Part shown: positions 7,622 through 15,730 of the stretch, piece after piece
How the letters are laid out: each line of letters begins with the position of its first letter
Position numbering within the stretch: position 1 is the first letter of the stretch
Assembly: GCF_014200505.1 (NCBI RefSeq)
Contig: NZ_JACHBX010000001.1
Span: 1,426,001 to 1,490,000, forward strand
Direction of reading: 5' to 3'
From: Massilia aurea
GTDB taxonomy: Bacteria; Pseudomonadota; Gammaproteobacteria; Burkholderiales; Burkholderiaceae_D
Length of the DNA stretch: 64,000 bases
Made by a program: the position numbers and the translations under genes
The notes under the pieces: model-generated
Told to the model about the DNA's origin: nothing
What the model saw: the letters and a program-made list of their open reading frames with translations, nothing else
Database searches by the model: none

Positions 7622-9220
7622 ATGACAGCTCGATACCACTCCGCCCCCACGACGAGGATGCGCAGCAATCCGGCGCCTCTACCCCTTCCAACCTTTCCGG
7701 GCGAGCGCCGCAAGATCGCGCGCCCCACAGCCTTGCTGCCCGAGGACGTGCGCGATAGCGCCGACCTGGCTCGACTGATCGACCAACTTGGCTGTGGCGA
7801 CGAACTCATTGTCGTGTCCAACCGCGCACCGTGCGTGCATTCGCAGACGGGTGACGGCGTTACTGCCCAGCGGCCCGCCGGCGGCCTGGTGACGGCGCTC
7901 GAAGCCGTCCTGTCCAAAGAAGGCGGCTGCTGGATCGCCCATGGCAGCGGCACGGCCGACCGTGCCACGGTCGATGCCAACGACCACGTCCTGTCCGAAT
8001 ATCTGGATGCTCCGTACCGGCTGCGCCGCCTGTGGCTCAGCGATGCCGAAGTGGCCGGCTACTACGATGGGCTGGCCAACGAGGCGCTGTGGCCGCTGTG
8101 CCACCGGACCGGCGTCGCGCCGACCTTCCGCCTTGACGACTGGTCGCATTATGTGGCCGTCAACCGGCGCTTTGCCGACGCCGTGATTGCCGAAGCCGCG
8201 AGCGAGCGGCCCGTGGTGCTGGTGCAGGATTACCACCTGGCGCTGGTGCCGCAGATGGTGCGCGAGCAGCTGCCGGACGCTGTCATCATCCTGTTCTGGC
8301 ATATTCCGTTCCCGACGCCGCAGACCCTGGCCACGTTCCCTTGGGCGCAGCAGATGATGGCGGGCTTGCTGGCCAGCACTGTAATGGGCTTGCAAACGCC
8401 GGCCGATCTGACCAATTTCAGCCCGGCGCGCGCTGCCATCCCCGGCATCCAGGGCCGCGGCGCGGCGCATGCCGGGGCCTACCCGATCTCGATTGCGTGG
8501 CCAGCCAGGAATGATGTGGCCACGCCCGGCATCCGTGACGCGGTGAGCAGCCAGTTCGGCATCGCGCCTGGCGTGCGATTGCTGGTCGGTGTCGATCGCA
8601 TGGATTACACGAAAGGCTTGAGCGAGCGCCTGCAGGCTTTCGAGCTGCTGCTCGAGCGGCGGCCCGACTTGCGCGGGCAGGTAACGCTCTTGCAGATCGG
8701 CGCGCCATGCCGCTCGGCGCTGGCCGCATACCAGACGATCACGCGCGATGTGGTTGCGCTCACGGAGCGCATCAACGCACGCTTTGGCAGGGATGACTGG
8801 CAGCCGGTCGTGCTGCATGCGAAAAGCGCGGATGCGGCCACCGTCACCGCGTGCTATCGCGCGGCTGACGTGTGCCTGGTCACGAGCCTGCATGACGGGA
8901 TGAATCTGGTGGCGAAGGAATTCGTGGCGGCCCGTACCGACCTGCGCGGCGCGCTGGTGCTCAGCAGCCAGGCTGGCGCTGCCGCTGAACTGCATCAGGC
9001 GCTGATCGTCGATCCGCGCGACATCGCCGGCATGGCCCGCGCCATTGAGCGTGCGCTGGACATGCCGTTTGAGGAGCAAACCCGGCGCCTGCGCGCGATG
9101 CGCGGCGTCGTCAGTCAATACACGGTGTTCCGCTGGGCGGCGCAGTTGCTGGTGGATGGCATGTGCATCGAGGCGAGCCGCCGGATCACGCGTGGCCCGA
9201 CACACGCTTATCTGCGTTGA
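7622..9220 (+). CDS. otsA: Trehalose-6-phosphate synthase, GT20 family
   Basis: 532 aa. It makes trehalose-6-phosphate from UDP-glucose and glucose-6-phosphate, the first step of osmoprotectant trehalose synthesis. GT20 signatures are intact: VSNRAP (65-70), RPAGGL (84-89), QDYHLALVP (202-210), HIPFPTP (227-233), GVDRMDYTKGLSERLQAF (323-340) and SLHDGMNLVAKEF near residue 420. The first 55 residues are a non-conserved proline/arginine-rich leader, so translation may begin further in; ATG 7622 has only a weak ribosome site. No otsB phosphatase is adjacent. Confidence 0.93.
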   Translation: MTARYHSAPTTRMRSNPAPLPLPTFPGERRKIARPTALLPEDVRDSADLARLIDQLGCGDELIVVSNRAPCVHSQTGDGVTAQRPAGGLVTALEAVLSKEGGCWIAHGSGTADRATVDANDHVLSEYLDAPYRLRRLWLSDAEVAGYYDGLANEALWPLCHRTGVAPTFRLDDWSHYVAVNRRFADAVIAEAASERPVVLVQDYHLALVPQMVREQLPDAVIILFWHIPFPTPQTLATFPWAQQMMAGLLASTVMGLQTPADLTNFSPARAAIPGIQGRGAAHAGAYPISIAWPARNDVATPGIRDAVSSQFGIAPGVRLLVGVDRMDYTKGLSERLQAFELLLERRPDLRGQVTLLQIGAPCRSALAAYQTITRDVVALTERINARFGRDDWQPVVLHAKSADAATVTACYRAADVCLVTSLHDGMNLVAKEFVAARTDLRGALVLSSQAGAAAELHQALIVDPRDIAGMARAIERALDMPFEEQTRRLRAMRGVVSQYTVFRWAAQLLVDGMCIEASRRITRGPTHAYLR

Positions 9221-9235
9221 CCGGGTAACGATACA

Positions 9236-9266
9236 CCCCTGTCAACACTCAGGTCGTTGTCAGGGG
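9236..9266. terminator. Possible hairpin between convergent otsA and GT2 gene
   Basis: CCCCTGTCAAC (9236-9246) and GTTGTCAGGGG (9256-9266) form a 10-of-11 bp stem over a 9-nt loop, overlapping the stop of the minus-strand glycosyltransferase gene. There is no T-run on either side, so its role as a terminator is uncertain. Confidence 0.3.
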
Positions 9267-9962
9267 CACTTCCATCTCGCAGGTCACGGCCAGCAGCGTG
9301 TCGCCAAAGCCACCGCGCGCCCGCGCATCCAGCCTGGCGCTGGTGAACACGCGCGGCAGTGCGCTCCAGGCGAAGCGGGCGCCTGACAGTTCCAGTGCGC
9401 GCACCAGCAGCACGTCTTCATGGCAGGCCACTGCCGCAAAACCCCCGGCCGCCTGGTAGGCCAGCGCGCAGACACCCAGATTCGCGCCGTGGATATGACG
9501 GTGATCTTCCCGGTCATGGTAGGTGCGCGCAAAATGCTCGCGCAGCAGTTGCGCCTTGTCCGCGTGGGGCGACCAGTCGTCGACCGCCACCGACCCACAC
9601 ACGACGTCGGCGCCCAGCGTGACCTGCACGGCCAGCCATTGCGGCGAGACGCGCGTGTCGGCATCGGTGAACGCCAGCCAGCGCGCATCGGCTGCGATCA
9701 GGTGCAGGGCGCCGGCAGCGCGCGCGCTGCCGACCTGGCGCGCGGCGATTTCCAATGCGTCGAGCCGGCAACCGGCCAGCGCGAACGCCGTCTGCCATTC
9801 GCGCACGATCGCGGCCGTGCCGTCGTCGCAGGCATCGAGCACGACGCACACCATGACCGGTTCGCCGGCCAGTTGCGGATGCGTCGCTGCCCGCAGGACG
9901 GCTTGCAGGCAGGCGCCGAGGCACGCTTCTTCGTTATGGGCGGGGATGGCGACGCCGATCAT
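9249..9962 (-). CDS. Glycosyltransferase family 2
   Basis: 237 aa, starting at ATG 9962 where MIGVAIPAHNEE opens the GT-A fold. It overlaps the methyltransferase stop by 4 nt. Nucleotide-sugar signatures seen: the N-terminal PAHNEE, DACDDGT, and the metal-binding DAD in LAFTDADTRVS; HEDVLLVRAL may supply the acceptor-side acidic residue. No transmembrane segments, so it is probably a cytoplasmic or peripheral enzyme. It is the last gene of a four-gene overlapping operon with a PIG-L deacetylase and a methyltransferase. The combined product is probably a modified glycan or glycolipid; donor and acceptor are unknown. Confidence 0.85.
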   Translation of the reverse strand: MIGVAIPAHNEEACLGACLQAVLRAATHPQLAGEPVMVCVVLDACDDGTAAIVREWQTAFALAGCRLDALEIAARQVGSARAAGALHLIAADARWLAFTDADTRVSPQWLAVQVTLGADVVCGSVAVDDWSPHADKAQLLREHFARTYHDREDHRHIHGANLGVCALAYQAAGGFAAVACHEDVLLVRALELSGARFAWSALPRVFTSARLDARARGGFGDTLLAVTCEMEVPLTTT

Positions 9963-10573
9963 GCTGGTTCTCCCTGTATTTTCTGCAGCGGCGCCACCGG
10001 GCGCCAGACGTCGAGCACGAACGCCTCGTCGCGATGATGCAGCGCGCGGCGCAGGCCGGGCAGCGCATCGGCGATATCGTGCACCGTCGCCGTCGGCGTG
10101 ATCCGGTCGTCGAAGTCGTGCAGGTAGTGGCACAGCACCAGTTCGCCGTCCGGCGCCAGGTTGGCCGCAGCACCCGCCAGCATCGAGGCGATCGCGTCTT
10201 CGTCGAAGTAATACAGCAGTTCGCTGAGTACGACCAGATCGAACGTGTCGTCCAGCGGCCAGTCAGCCGGCAGGCGGCGTGTCTCGAAGCGGATGCCGCG
10301 CGTGGCGGCGTCGGGGACGCGGCGCCGTGCGGCGTCCAACGCACTGGTGGCGCCGTCGCAGGCCAGCAGGCGGTCGCAACGTGCGGCCAGCGCAACGCTC
10401 ATTTCACCGTTGCCGCAGCCCGGCTCGAACGCGCTGCGGTAGTGCGGCTTACCCAGGCTGGCGAGCAGGATCGCACGCTTGCGCTGTTCGTACCAGGCGC
10501 TGCGCACGTCCCACGGATCGTCCGATTGGGCGTACAGGGTTTCGAAATGGGCCAGGGGTTGGGCGTCACGCAT
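9959..10573 (-). CDS. Class I SAM-dependent methyltransferase (NodS-like)
   Basis: 204 aa from ATG 10573 (MRDAQPLAHFETLYAQSDDP). SAM motif I is FEPGCGNGEMS, followed by an acidic end of strand 2 (LLACDGATSAL) and motif IV DLVVLSELLYYF. The opening 'FE-LYAQS-DPW--R-SWYEQRKR' pattern is that of NodS/NodS-like methyltransferases that act on chitooligosaccharide-type or sugar acceptors. The start overlaps the end of the PIG-L deacetylase gene by 8 nt, and the stop overlaps the GT2 start by 4 nt. In some bacteria the deacetylase and methyltransferase are fused, which supports consecutive action on one substrate. Confidence 0.85.
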   Translation of the reverse strand: MRDAQPLAHFETLYAQSDDPWDVRSAWYEQRKRAILLASLGKPHYRSAFEPGCGNGEMSVALAARCDRLLACDGATSALDAARRRVPDAATRGIRFETRRLPADWPLDDTFDLVVLSELLYYFDEDAIASMLAGAAANLAPDGELVLCHYLHDFDDRITPTATVHDIADALPGLRRALHHRDEAFVLDVWRPVAPLQKIQGEPA

Positions 10574-11339
10574 GGTCGGGGAAGTAGAGTTCAAAAGGAT
10601 GCAGGACGCGTTCCATCGCAAACGCGGGCAGGATGGGCGCTGCGCCGCTGCTGGCGTCGCCCTCGATCTGGCTGTGGAAGCACCCGAGGGCGGCACGCTT
10701 GCGCGCCAGCGCATCGTTTGGCACCGGTAATTTGCGCGCCTGGCTCATGGGCATTGCGCCGTCGCCCGGCGCACTCCAGTGCCAGCCCCAGACCGGCGCC
10801 TGCAGCACGCGGGCGCCGCACTGGCGGGCGACGGCGCTGCAGGCCAGCGCCGTCGATTCGTGGTCGGGATGGCCGTCGAAGCGCCAGGTGGTAATGACGA
10901 TGTCGCCCGGCGCGATGATCGCGGCCAGCTGGCGCTCGAGCTCGGGCGCGGCGGCGGTGACGCCGCCGTCCGGGATATGCAGGCGTCGCACGCGGTCGGC
11001 GTCGATGCCCAGGTGGGCCAGGGCGGCATCCGTTTCATCGGTGCGCGCCTGACGCAGGCGCTCCGGTGGCCACGCAGGCGAGCCGGGATGGCTGGCTTCA
11101 CCATCGGTGACCGCCACGATCAGCGGCGCGTCACCGCGCGCGGCGACCAGGTGCAGCAAGGCGCCGCAGGTCAGGATTTCGTCATCGGGATGGGGTGCAA
11201 CCACGACGACGCGCGTGCCGGGCGGGATCATCGCATCCAGCGTGATCTGCGGAACGGCAGCCAGCGCAGCGTCGCGCGCCCAGTCGTCCGCTGCCGGGCC
11301 GGTGCCGCCAATATGACGTGATCTGTTCACAAGGTCCAT
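10566..11339 (-). CDS. PIG-L family N-acetylglucosaminyl deacetylase
   Basis: 257 aa from ATG 11339, overlapping the acyl-CoA dehydrogenase stop by 13 nt. Zinc-binding motifs are intact: PHPDDE at 49-54 and HPDH in the middle of the protein (WRFDGHPDHES). The family removes acetyl from GlcNAc-type groups (PIG-L, MshB, BshB, DgcN-like). With a methyltransferase, glycosyltransferase and acyl-CoA dehydrogenase in one operon, it likely deacetylates a sugar that is then methylated or acylated. The substrate cannot be read from sequence. Confidence 0.88.
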   Translation of the reverse strand: MDLVNRSRHIGGTGPAADDWARDAALAAVPQITLDAMIPPGTRVVVVAPHPDDEILTCGALLHLVAARGDAPLIVAVTDGEASHPGSPAWPPERLRQARTDETDAALAHLGIDADRVRRLHIPDGGVTAAAPELERQLAAIIAPGDIVITTWRFDGHPDHESTALACSAVARQCGARVLQAPVWGWHWSAPGDGAMPMSQARKLPVPNDALARKRAALGCFHSQIEGDASSGAAPILPAFAMERVLHPFELYFPDHA

Positions 11340-12364
11340 GGCGCGTCCTCCAGGGCAGCAACCAGCTTGCCGACGGCTTCCAGGTCGCGCTCCGCGTGGC
11401 TCTGGCGCATGAACACCGGCAGGTCCGCATACAGCTGCGCGAGCGCGGCATCCTTGCACAGCGGGCCGGCGCCCAGTGCGCGGCCCACGGCATGCAAGAC
11501 CGTGTTGGCGGCCGCTTCGACGCTCAGACGTACGGTCATCGCCGTGCGCATGGCATTCGCGCCCGGTGCGCTGTCGATGGCTGCGGCGGCTTCGCGGATC
11601 AGCGCGGCGCAGCCTTGCAGTGCGACCGAGACCTCGCCCAGCTGGGCCAGGCGATGGGGATCGCTGCGCTCGGCCAGCCGTTCACGCAGCGCATCGGCCA
11701 GACGCGTGGCGGCGCCGAACCAGCATGCGGCCACGCCTGCGCCGCCTTGCCAGAAACCAGCCCGCTCAACATAGAAGCCCGGACCAGCCAGCGGCGTCGC
11801 CACCACATCATCGAACCAGACGTCGACGCTGGCCGTGGCGCGCATGCCCACTGCGTTCCAGCCGTCGTCCGTGACGCGCACGCCAGGCTGGCGCAGGTCG
11901 ACCGCCGCCAGCATCGGAGCGCCAGCGTCATCCCAGCAACTGACCACCGCATGCGTGACGCCATGCGCCCCCGAGCACCAGGCCTTGCGGCCGCGCAGAA
12001 CATGGCCGTGATCATGGCCGTGATCGACGGCCAGCAGAGCCAGGCGTGCATCCGGCGGCTCCGCACACCAGGTGCCCCAGGTGGCTTGCGGGATGTCGGC
12101 CAGCGCGTGCGCTCCGGCTTCGTGCAGGATGGCCACCGCATCCGTATGGCCTTCGAACACCTTCGCCAGGGGCAGGTCATGCGCGCCAACGGCGGCGAGT
12201 GCCTGCCAGCGTGCCAGCGTCGCACCGTGACCTGGTAGTGGAAGGCGCGCATGGCCAGCGTGCACGAGTTCACCCAGCGCGTCGGTCGGGGGCATCCCGG
12301 CGAGGCCGGTCAAGCTGCTGCGCAGGGTGGTCAGTGCAGGGGCGGTTGAAACAGGATTCTGCAT
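11327..12364 (-). CDS. Acyl-CoA dehydrogenase family protein
   Basis: 345 aa, slightly shorter than typical acyl-CoA dehydrogenases (about 380 aa). The middle beta domain is recognisable (RGRKAWCSGAHGVTHAVV, and VGMRATASVDVWFDDV), as is the C-terminal helical bundle (QGCAALIREAAAAIDSAP and the following helices). The catalytic Glu is not obvious. It is the first gene of the overlapping four-gene operon; the promoter must lie in 12365-12540, which it shares with the divergent DUF2721 gene. It may desaturate or oxidise an acyl or amine group on the operon's product rather than serve beta-oxidation. Confidence 0.8.
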   Translation of the reverse strand: MQNPVSTAPALTTLRSSLTGLAGMPPTDALGELVHAGHARLPLPGHGATLARWQALAAVGAHDLPLAKVFEGHTDAVAILHEAGAHALADIPQATWGTWCAEPPDARLALLAVDHGHDHGHVLRGRKAWCSGAHGVTHAVVSCWDDAGAPMLAAVDLRQPGVRVTDDGWNAVGMRATASVDVWFDDVVATPLAGPGFYVERAGFWQGGAGVAACWFGAATRLADALRERLAERSDPHRLAQLGEVSVALQGCAALIREAAAAIDSAPGANAMRTAMTVRLSVEAAANTVLHAVGRALGAGPLCKDAALAQLYADLPVFMRQSHAERDLEAVGKLVAALEDAPWTL

Positions 12365-12540
12365 GGCGATGTGTTTTTATGGCAACGATCTGATCCTAGC
12401 AGGCGAGGAGCGATTTCGCCTGTTCGCCATATCACACAGTCATGCACTATTCAGTCGGCGCAGCGCCATTCCGACACGCGTGTTTTACATTGTCTTGCTG
12501 CTACACTCCTGCCATCTTCCTTCTCACGGACAGCGTTGCA

Positions 12541-12999
12541 ATGAACTTCCAGCTCGGCGATATCGGTCAGGTCATCCAGTTGGCGATCGCGCCCGTATTC
12601 CTGCTGGCGGGTGTCAGCATCCTGCTGATCGTACTGACCAACCGGCTTGGGCGCATCATCGACCAGATGCGTTTGCTTGAGGATCGCGCCATCAAGTGCG
12701 TCGATGCCGAGTGTGTGGCGTCGCTGAGCGGTCTGCACCGCCGTTCCAACCTGATCAATATCGCGATTGCTGCCAGCACGCTGTGCGGCCTGCTGGTCTG
12801 CCTGGTGATTGCGATGCTGTTTCTCGGCGACGCCACCGGCCTGCCGCTCGTCCATCTGATTGCTGCCAGTTTCATTGGCGCGATGCTGGCCCTGACGACC
12901 GGCTTCATCTGCCTGATGCGCGAGGTATCGATGTCGTATCGCCTGATGCGTGAGCAGCAGCTGGTGGCGATGGCCATGTGCGCGGGGCGCCCGGCCTGA
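12541..12999 (+). CDS. DUF2721 family membrane protein
   Basis: 152 aa from ATG 12541; an in-frame upstream ATG gives an unlikely cysteine-rich leader. Three transmembrane segments are visible: IQLAIAPVFLLAGVSILLIV, ASTLCGLLVCLVIAMLFL and LIAASFIGAMLALTTGFICL. Between the first two lies the conserved-type cytoplasmic stretch NRLGRIIDQMR...GLHRRSNLIN. The family has no assigned function. The gene converges on the alpha/beta hydrolase gene, with 3 nt between the two stops. Confidence 0.8.
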   Translation: MNFQLGDIGQVIQLAIAPVFLLAGVSILLIVLTNRLGRIIDQMRLLEDRAIKCVDAECVASLSGLHRRSNLINIAIAASTLCGLLVCLVIAMLFLGDATGLPLVHLIAASFIGAMLALTTGFICLMREVSMSYRLMREQQLVAMAMCAGRPA

Positions 13000-13002
13000 G
13001 CG

Positions 13003-13914
13003 TTACCCTTTGTTCTTGTGCTTATCCATGCCATGCCGGGCGAGGAAGTCGTGCATGGCATCGGCAATTTCGGCCCCGTGCGTTTCCAGCGCAAAGTGAC
13101 CGGTATCGAGGAAGCGCACCTCGGCCTGCGGCAGGTCGCGTGTGAACGCGTGTGCGCCCGCTGGCAGGAAGAACGGATCGTTCTGGCCCCAGATTGCCAG
13201 TAGCGGCGGCTGGTACTGACGGAAGTATGCGTGCAGCTGCGCATACTGCGCGATGTTCTGACCGTAATCAACCAGCAGGTTCAGTTGCGCATCCACGCCG
13301 ATGCGCTCGGTGGCGGCGAACGCCAGCGCATAGCCATCCGGCGCGACGCGCGATACATCCTGGACGCCTTCCATGTACTGCCACTTCGTCATCTCGAATG
13401 AATTGAATGTGCGCAGTGCTTCGCGATTCGCAGCGCTCGGATCGGCCCACGCGGCACGCATCGGCGCCCAGCCCGGGCTCAGGCCTTCTTCGTAGCCATT
13501 GCCGTTCTGGCTCACGATGGCCGTGATGCGCTCCGGATGGCGCACCGCCAGGCGCCAGCCAACCGGCGCGCCGTAGTCGAAGACATACATCGCATAGGTA
13601 TCCAGACCCACGGCATCCGTGAAAGCGTCGATGACGTCCGCGAGATGCGCGAACGTGAAGGCGAAGGCCGGGTCGGTGCGCGTCATGCCGAAGCCCGGCA
13701 GGTCGGGCGCGACGACGCGATAGTGTGTGGCCAGCGCGGGAATCAGGTCGCGAAACATGTGCGACGACGCGCCGAAGCCGTGAAGCAGCAATATGGCAGG
13801 CGCGTCGGCCGGGCCGGCTTCGCGGTAGAACACGTCGGTGCCATCGATGGCGATGCTGGCGTAGCGTACGACAGGCGTTACGGTGGTGGACAAGGCGGTA
13901 GGGTTATCTTGCAT
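13003..13914 (-). CDS. Alpha/beta hydrolase, haloalkane dehalogenase/epoxide hydrolase type
   Basis: 303 aa from ATG 13914, which has AGGAGA upstream; an earlier in-frame ATG lacks a ribosome site. The oxyanion motif LLLHGFGAS is at 43-50. The nucleophile elbow reads VFDYGAPVG, so the nucleophile is Asp (D113), as in haloalkane dehalogenases and epoxide hydrolases, rather than Ser. The catalytic His is in DTGHFALE near the C-terminus. The substrate is unknown. It is divergent from a CGNR-type regulator across a 130-nt region with a perfect inverted repeat, so control by that regulator is likely. Confidence 0.85.
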   Translation of the reverse strand: MQDNPTALSTTVTPVVRYASIAIDGTDVFYREAGPADAPAILLLHGFGASSHMFRDLIPALATHYRVVAPDLPGFGMTRTDPAFAFTFAHLADVIDAFTDAVGLDTYAMYVFDYGAPVGWRLAVRHPERITAIVSQNGNGYEEGLSPGWAPMRAAWADPSAANREALRTFNSFEMTKWQYMEGVQDVSRVAPDGYALAFAATERIGVDAQLNLLVDYGQNIAQYAQLHAYFRQYQPPLLAIWGQNDPFFLPAGAHAFTRDLPQAEVRFLDTGHFALETHGAEIADAMHDFLARHGMDKHKNKG

Positions 13915-13942
13915 GAATGTTCTCCTGAATGACATTGATTGG

Positions 13943-14028
13943 CATAACCCCTAAAAATTAATAATAAAGGTTATGGTTGCATTGTGGCATGGGTGGAGTA
14001 ACCCTTCAAGTATAATCTTGATGGTTAT
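13943..14028. promoter_or_regulatory. Operator/promoter region between hydrolase and CGNR regulator
   Basis: A perfect inverted repeat CATAACC (13943-13949) / GGTTATG (13969-13975) lies near the hydrolase start. A second, similar pair, GTAACC (13998-14003) and GGTTAT (14023-14028), overlaps the regulator promoter. A consensus -10 box TATAAT is at 14011-14016, 29 nt before the regulator ATG. Two related dyads in a divergent region argue for binding by the adjacent regulator. Motifs are seen; the binding is inferred. Confidence 0.55.
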
Positions 14029-14044
14029 TACATTGGAGGCAGTC

Positions 14045-14632
14045 ATGGCCGATACATTGCAGCCCGAAGCTGGCGCAGCACCTTTGATCGCTGATCATCT
14101 GGCGCTCGACATGCTCAACACCGAGGCGGGCGTCGGCGACGCGCAGCAGGATTTCTGGCGGAGCAGCCACGCCGTGCTGGACTGGTTGACGCGTTGCGAT
14201 ATCGATGCGGGACAGCCTTCCGGGCCCGCGGCGGATGCCCTGCTGCGCGACGCGAAGGTATTGCGCGCCGCCGCGCGTGATCTGATCACGCGCCGCATGG
14301 AGGGCGAAAAGGGTGATCCTGCGTTGCTGAACCGTTATCTGGCAGCGATGGTGTCAGCGCCGGTGCTTGTCTGGGACGAGGCGCAGCCGCATCTCGTGCG
14401 TCAGGGCGAAGCGCCGTCGCCAGCACGTGCGTTGGGAGTATTGGCCGAGGCTGTCGCGACCTTGCTGGCCGAAGGGGATTTCACGCTGGTCAGACAATGC
14501 GAGCATCCGGAGTGCGTGCTGTGGTTCTATGACCGCACGAAATCGCACCGGAGGCGCTGGTGCAGCATGGCGCTGTGCGGCAATCGGCATAAGGCAGCGC
14601 AGTTTCGCGCGCGGAACCGCTCGGGAGCGTAG
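14045..14632 (+). CDS. ABATE/CGNR zinc-finger transcriptional regulator
   Basis: 195 aa, ATG 14045 with GGAGGC upstream. The N-terminal ABATE-like domain (DHLALDMLNTEAG, stress-sensing in annotated families) is followed by a C-terminal zinc finger C-x4-C...C-x4-CGNR (CEHPEC near 151-156; CSMALCGNRHKAAQFR near the end). These proteins are thought to regulate adjacent stress or enzyme genes. Its divergent partner is the alpha/beta hydrolase, with operator-like repeats between them. Confidence 0.88.
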   Translation: MADTLQPEAGAAPLIADHLALDMLNTEAGVGDAQQDFWRSSHAVLDWLTRCDIDAGQPSGPAADALLRDAKVLRAAARDLITRRMEGEKGDPALLNRYLAAMVSAPVLVWDEAQPHLVRQGEAPSPARALGVLAEAVATLLAEGDFTLVRQCEHPECVLWFYDRTKSHRRRWCSMALCGNRHKAAQFRARNRSGA

Positions 14633-14676
14633 CCGCTGCAATCGATACTGCTGAAGTTGCGGTTTATGCTGAGGCG

Positions 14677-14712
14677 TTAAAAACCCCGCTGTGCCGTGAC
14701 GGCAAGCGGGTT
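14677..14712 (-). terminator. Rho-independent terminator of the translational-machinery-type gene
   Basis: A compound hairpin: the outer arm AACCCCGCT (14682-14690) pairs with AGCGGGTT (14705-14712) with one bulge, and the inner stem is TGCCG/CGGCA around a TGA loop. On the minus strand it is followed by TTTTTAACGC. It sits 34 nt after the stop at 14747 and may also serve the convergent CGNR gene. Confidence 0.65.
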
Positions 14713-14746
14713 AGTCGCGCGCTTGCGCTGAAAGACTGTCAGCGAA

Positions 14747-15127
14747 TTACTGCATGCCGCCGCTGCTGATGAAATGCTCGCGTGCGTAGGCCAGCAGTTG
14801 GCCTTCCGATGGATGATCCACGGTCTCGACGGACTTAATCTTGTCGGCGATTGCCGGCATCTTGCTCGTCAGGTAGGAAACGAACGCGGTCTTTTCTTCG
14901 GCCGGGCCCACGACCAGAATCTGCTCGCTATCGGTCAGCGCTGCGGCGATATCTTTATAGAAGAGCGTGTTGTCGTCACCGTTGACGTGGTTGTCGCCGT
15001 GCTTCTGGTGCGGATGCGGGTGGGTCGAATGGGTTTTCATCGACTCGGATTCCGACGCATTCTTGTCGAAGTGGATGACTTGGGCTTTGGTGTGGTCGAG
15101 CCAGACGACGGTGTTATTCAGGGACAT
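14747..15127 (-). CDS. Translational-machinery-type (eRF1-like fold) small protein
   Basis: 126 aa from ATG 15127 (MSLNNTVVWLDHTKAQVIHF); an ATG four codons upstream is possible. The pattern VVWLDH--A-V-HF, a histidine-rich middle (THPHPHQKHGDNHV), then LTDSEQILVVGPAEEK and the C-terminal VDHPSEGQLLAYAREHF, is that of proteins annotated 'translational machinery protein', related to bacterial eRF1/host-attachment families. The His-rich stretch could bind metal. Function is not established. The gene has its own terminator and is divergent from an Rrf2 regulator. Confidence 0.7.
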   Translation of the reverse strand: MSLNNTVVWLDHTKAQVIHFDKNASESESMKTHSTHPHPHQKHGDNHVNGDDNTLFYKDIAAALTDSEQILVVGPAEEKTAFVSYLTSKMPAIADKIKSVETVDHPSEGQLLAYAREHFISSGGMQ

Positions 15128-15255
15128 GGTTGCTTTCATAATGAAGTGTGGGTTGAGCATAGCGCATGTCCCGTGGTGACTGGGTGCGCTACCACACGCA
15201 CGTCCTGTCACAGTCGACGAAACTGAAACTCGACGAATTGCGTTCAACTCCCGAC

Positions 15256-15284
15256 GATATCGAAACTCCTGAAGTTTCGGTATC
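15256..15284. promoter_or_regulatory. 29-bp palindrome upstream of the Rrf2 regulator
   Basis: CGAAACT (15261-15267) and AGTTTCG (15273-15279) are perfectly complementary around a 5-nt centre, and GATA/TATC extend the symmetry to 15256-15284. The site ends 23 nt before the Rrf2 start codon and overlaps the expected promoter. This is the layout of an autorepressed Rrf2-family operator. Confidence 0.65.
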
Positions 15285-15307
15285 ATGATGCCAGGAGGAT
15301 TTCAACG

Positions 15308-15721
15308 ATGAGAGCAGACTTCAGACTGGCGCGCATGCTGCACGTCCTGAGCCATATTCATGGCCGCACCAACACCACGAGTTCCGAGGAACTCGCCGTC
15401 ATGCTCAATACCAATCCCGTGCTCGTGCGCCGGATGATGGGGGGACTGCGCGCCGCAGGGTATGTGACGTCGACGTCCGGGCGCAACGGTGGCTGGGTAT
15501 TGGCGGTCGATCCCGACGCCATCACGGTGCTCGATGTGTACCAGGCGCTCGAAGAACCCGTGATCTTCGCAATCGGCGCGAATGTCGATCACCCAGGCTG
15601 CCCGCAGGAGCAAGCAATCAACGGCGCACTCGAAGTGGCCATGGCCCAGGCGGCCGGCACGCTGTTGCGTGAATTCGGGCAGGTGCGCCTGTCTGCCTTC
15701 ATCACGCCGTCGGCAAGCTAG
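15308..15721 (+). CDS. Rrf2 family transcriptional regulator
   Basis: 137 aa, ATG 15308 with AGGAGG upstream. Winged helix: LARMLHVLSHIHG, SSEELAVMLNTNPVLVRRMMGGLRAAGYV, and the wing SGRNGGWVLA. The three-cysteine cluster of IscR/NsrR is missing (a single Cys in DHPGCPQ), so it should sense by another mechanism, as YwnA-type members do. It is followed after 9 nt by a MarR gene and then a flavin monooxygenase, probably one operon. The palindrome upstream is its likely operator. Confidence 0.88.
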   Translation: MRADFRLARMLHVLSHIHGRTNTTSSEELAVMLNTNPVLVRRMMGGLRAAGYVTSTSGRNGGWVLAVDPDAITVLDVYQALEEPVIFAIGANVDHPGCPQEQAINGALEVAMAQAAGTLLREFGQVRLSAFITPSAS

Positions 15722-15730
15722 GGGGCGCGC

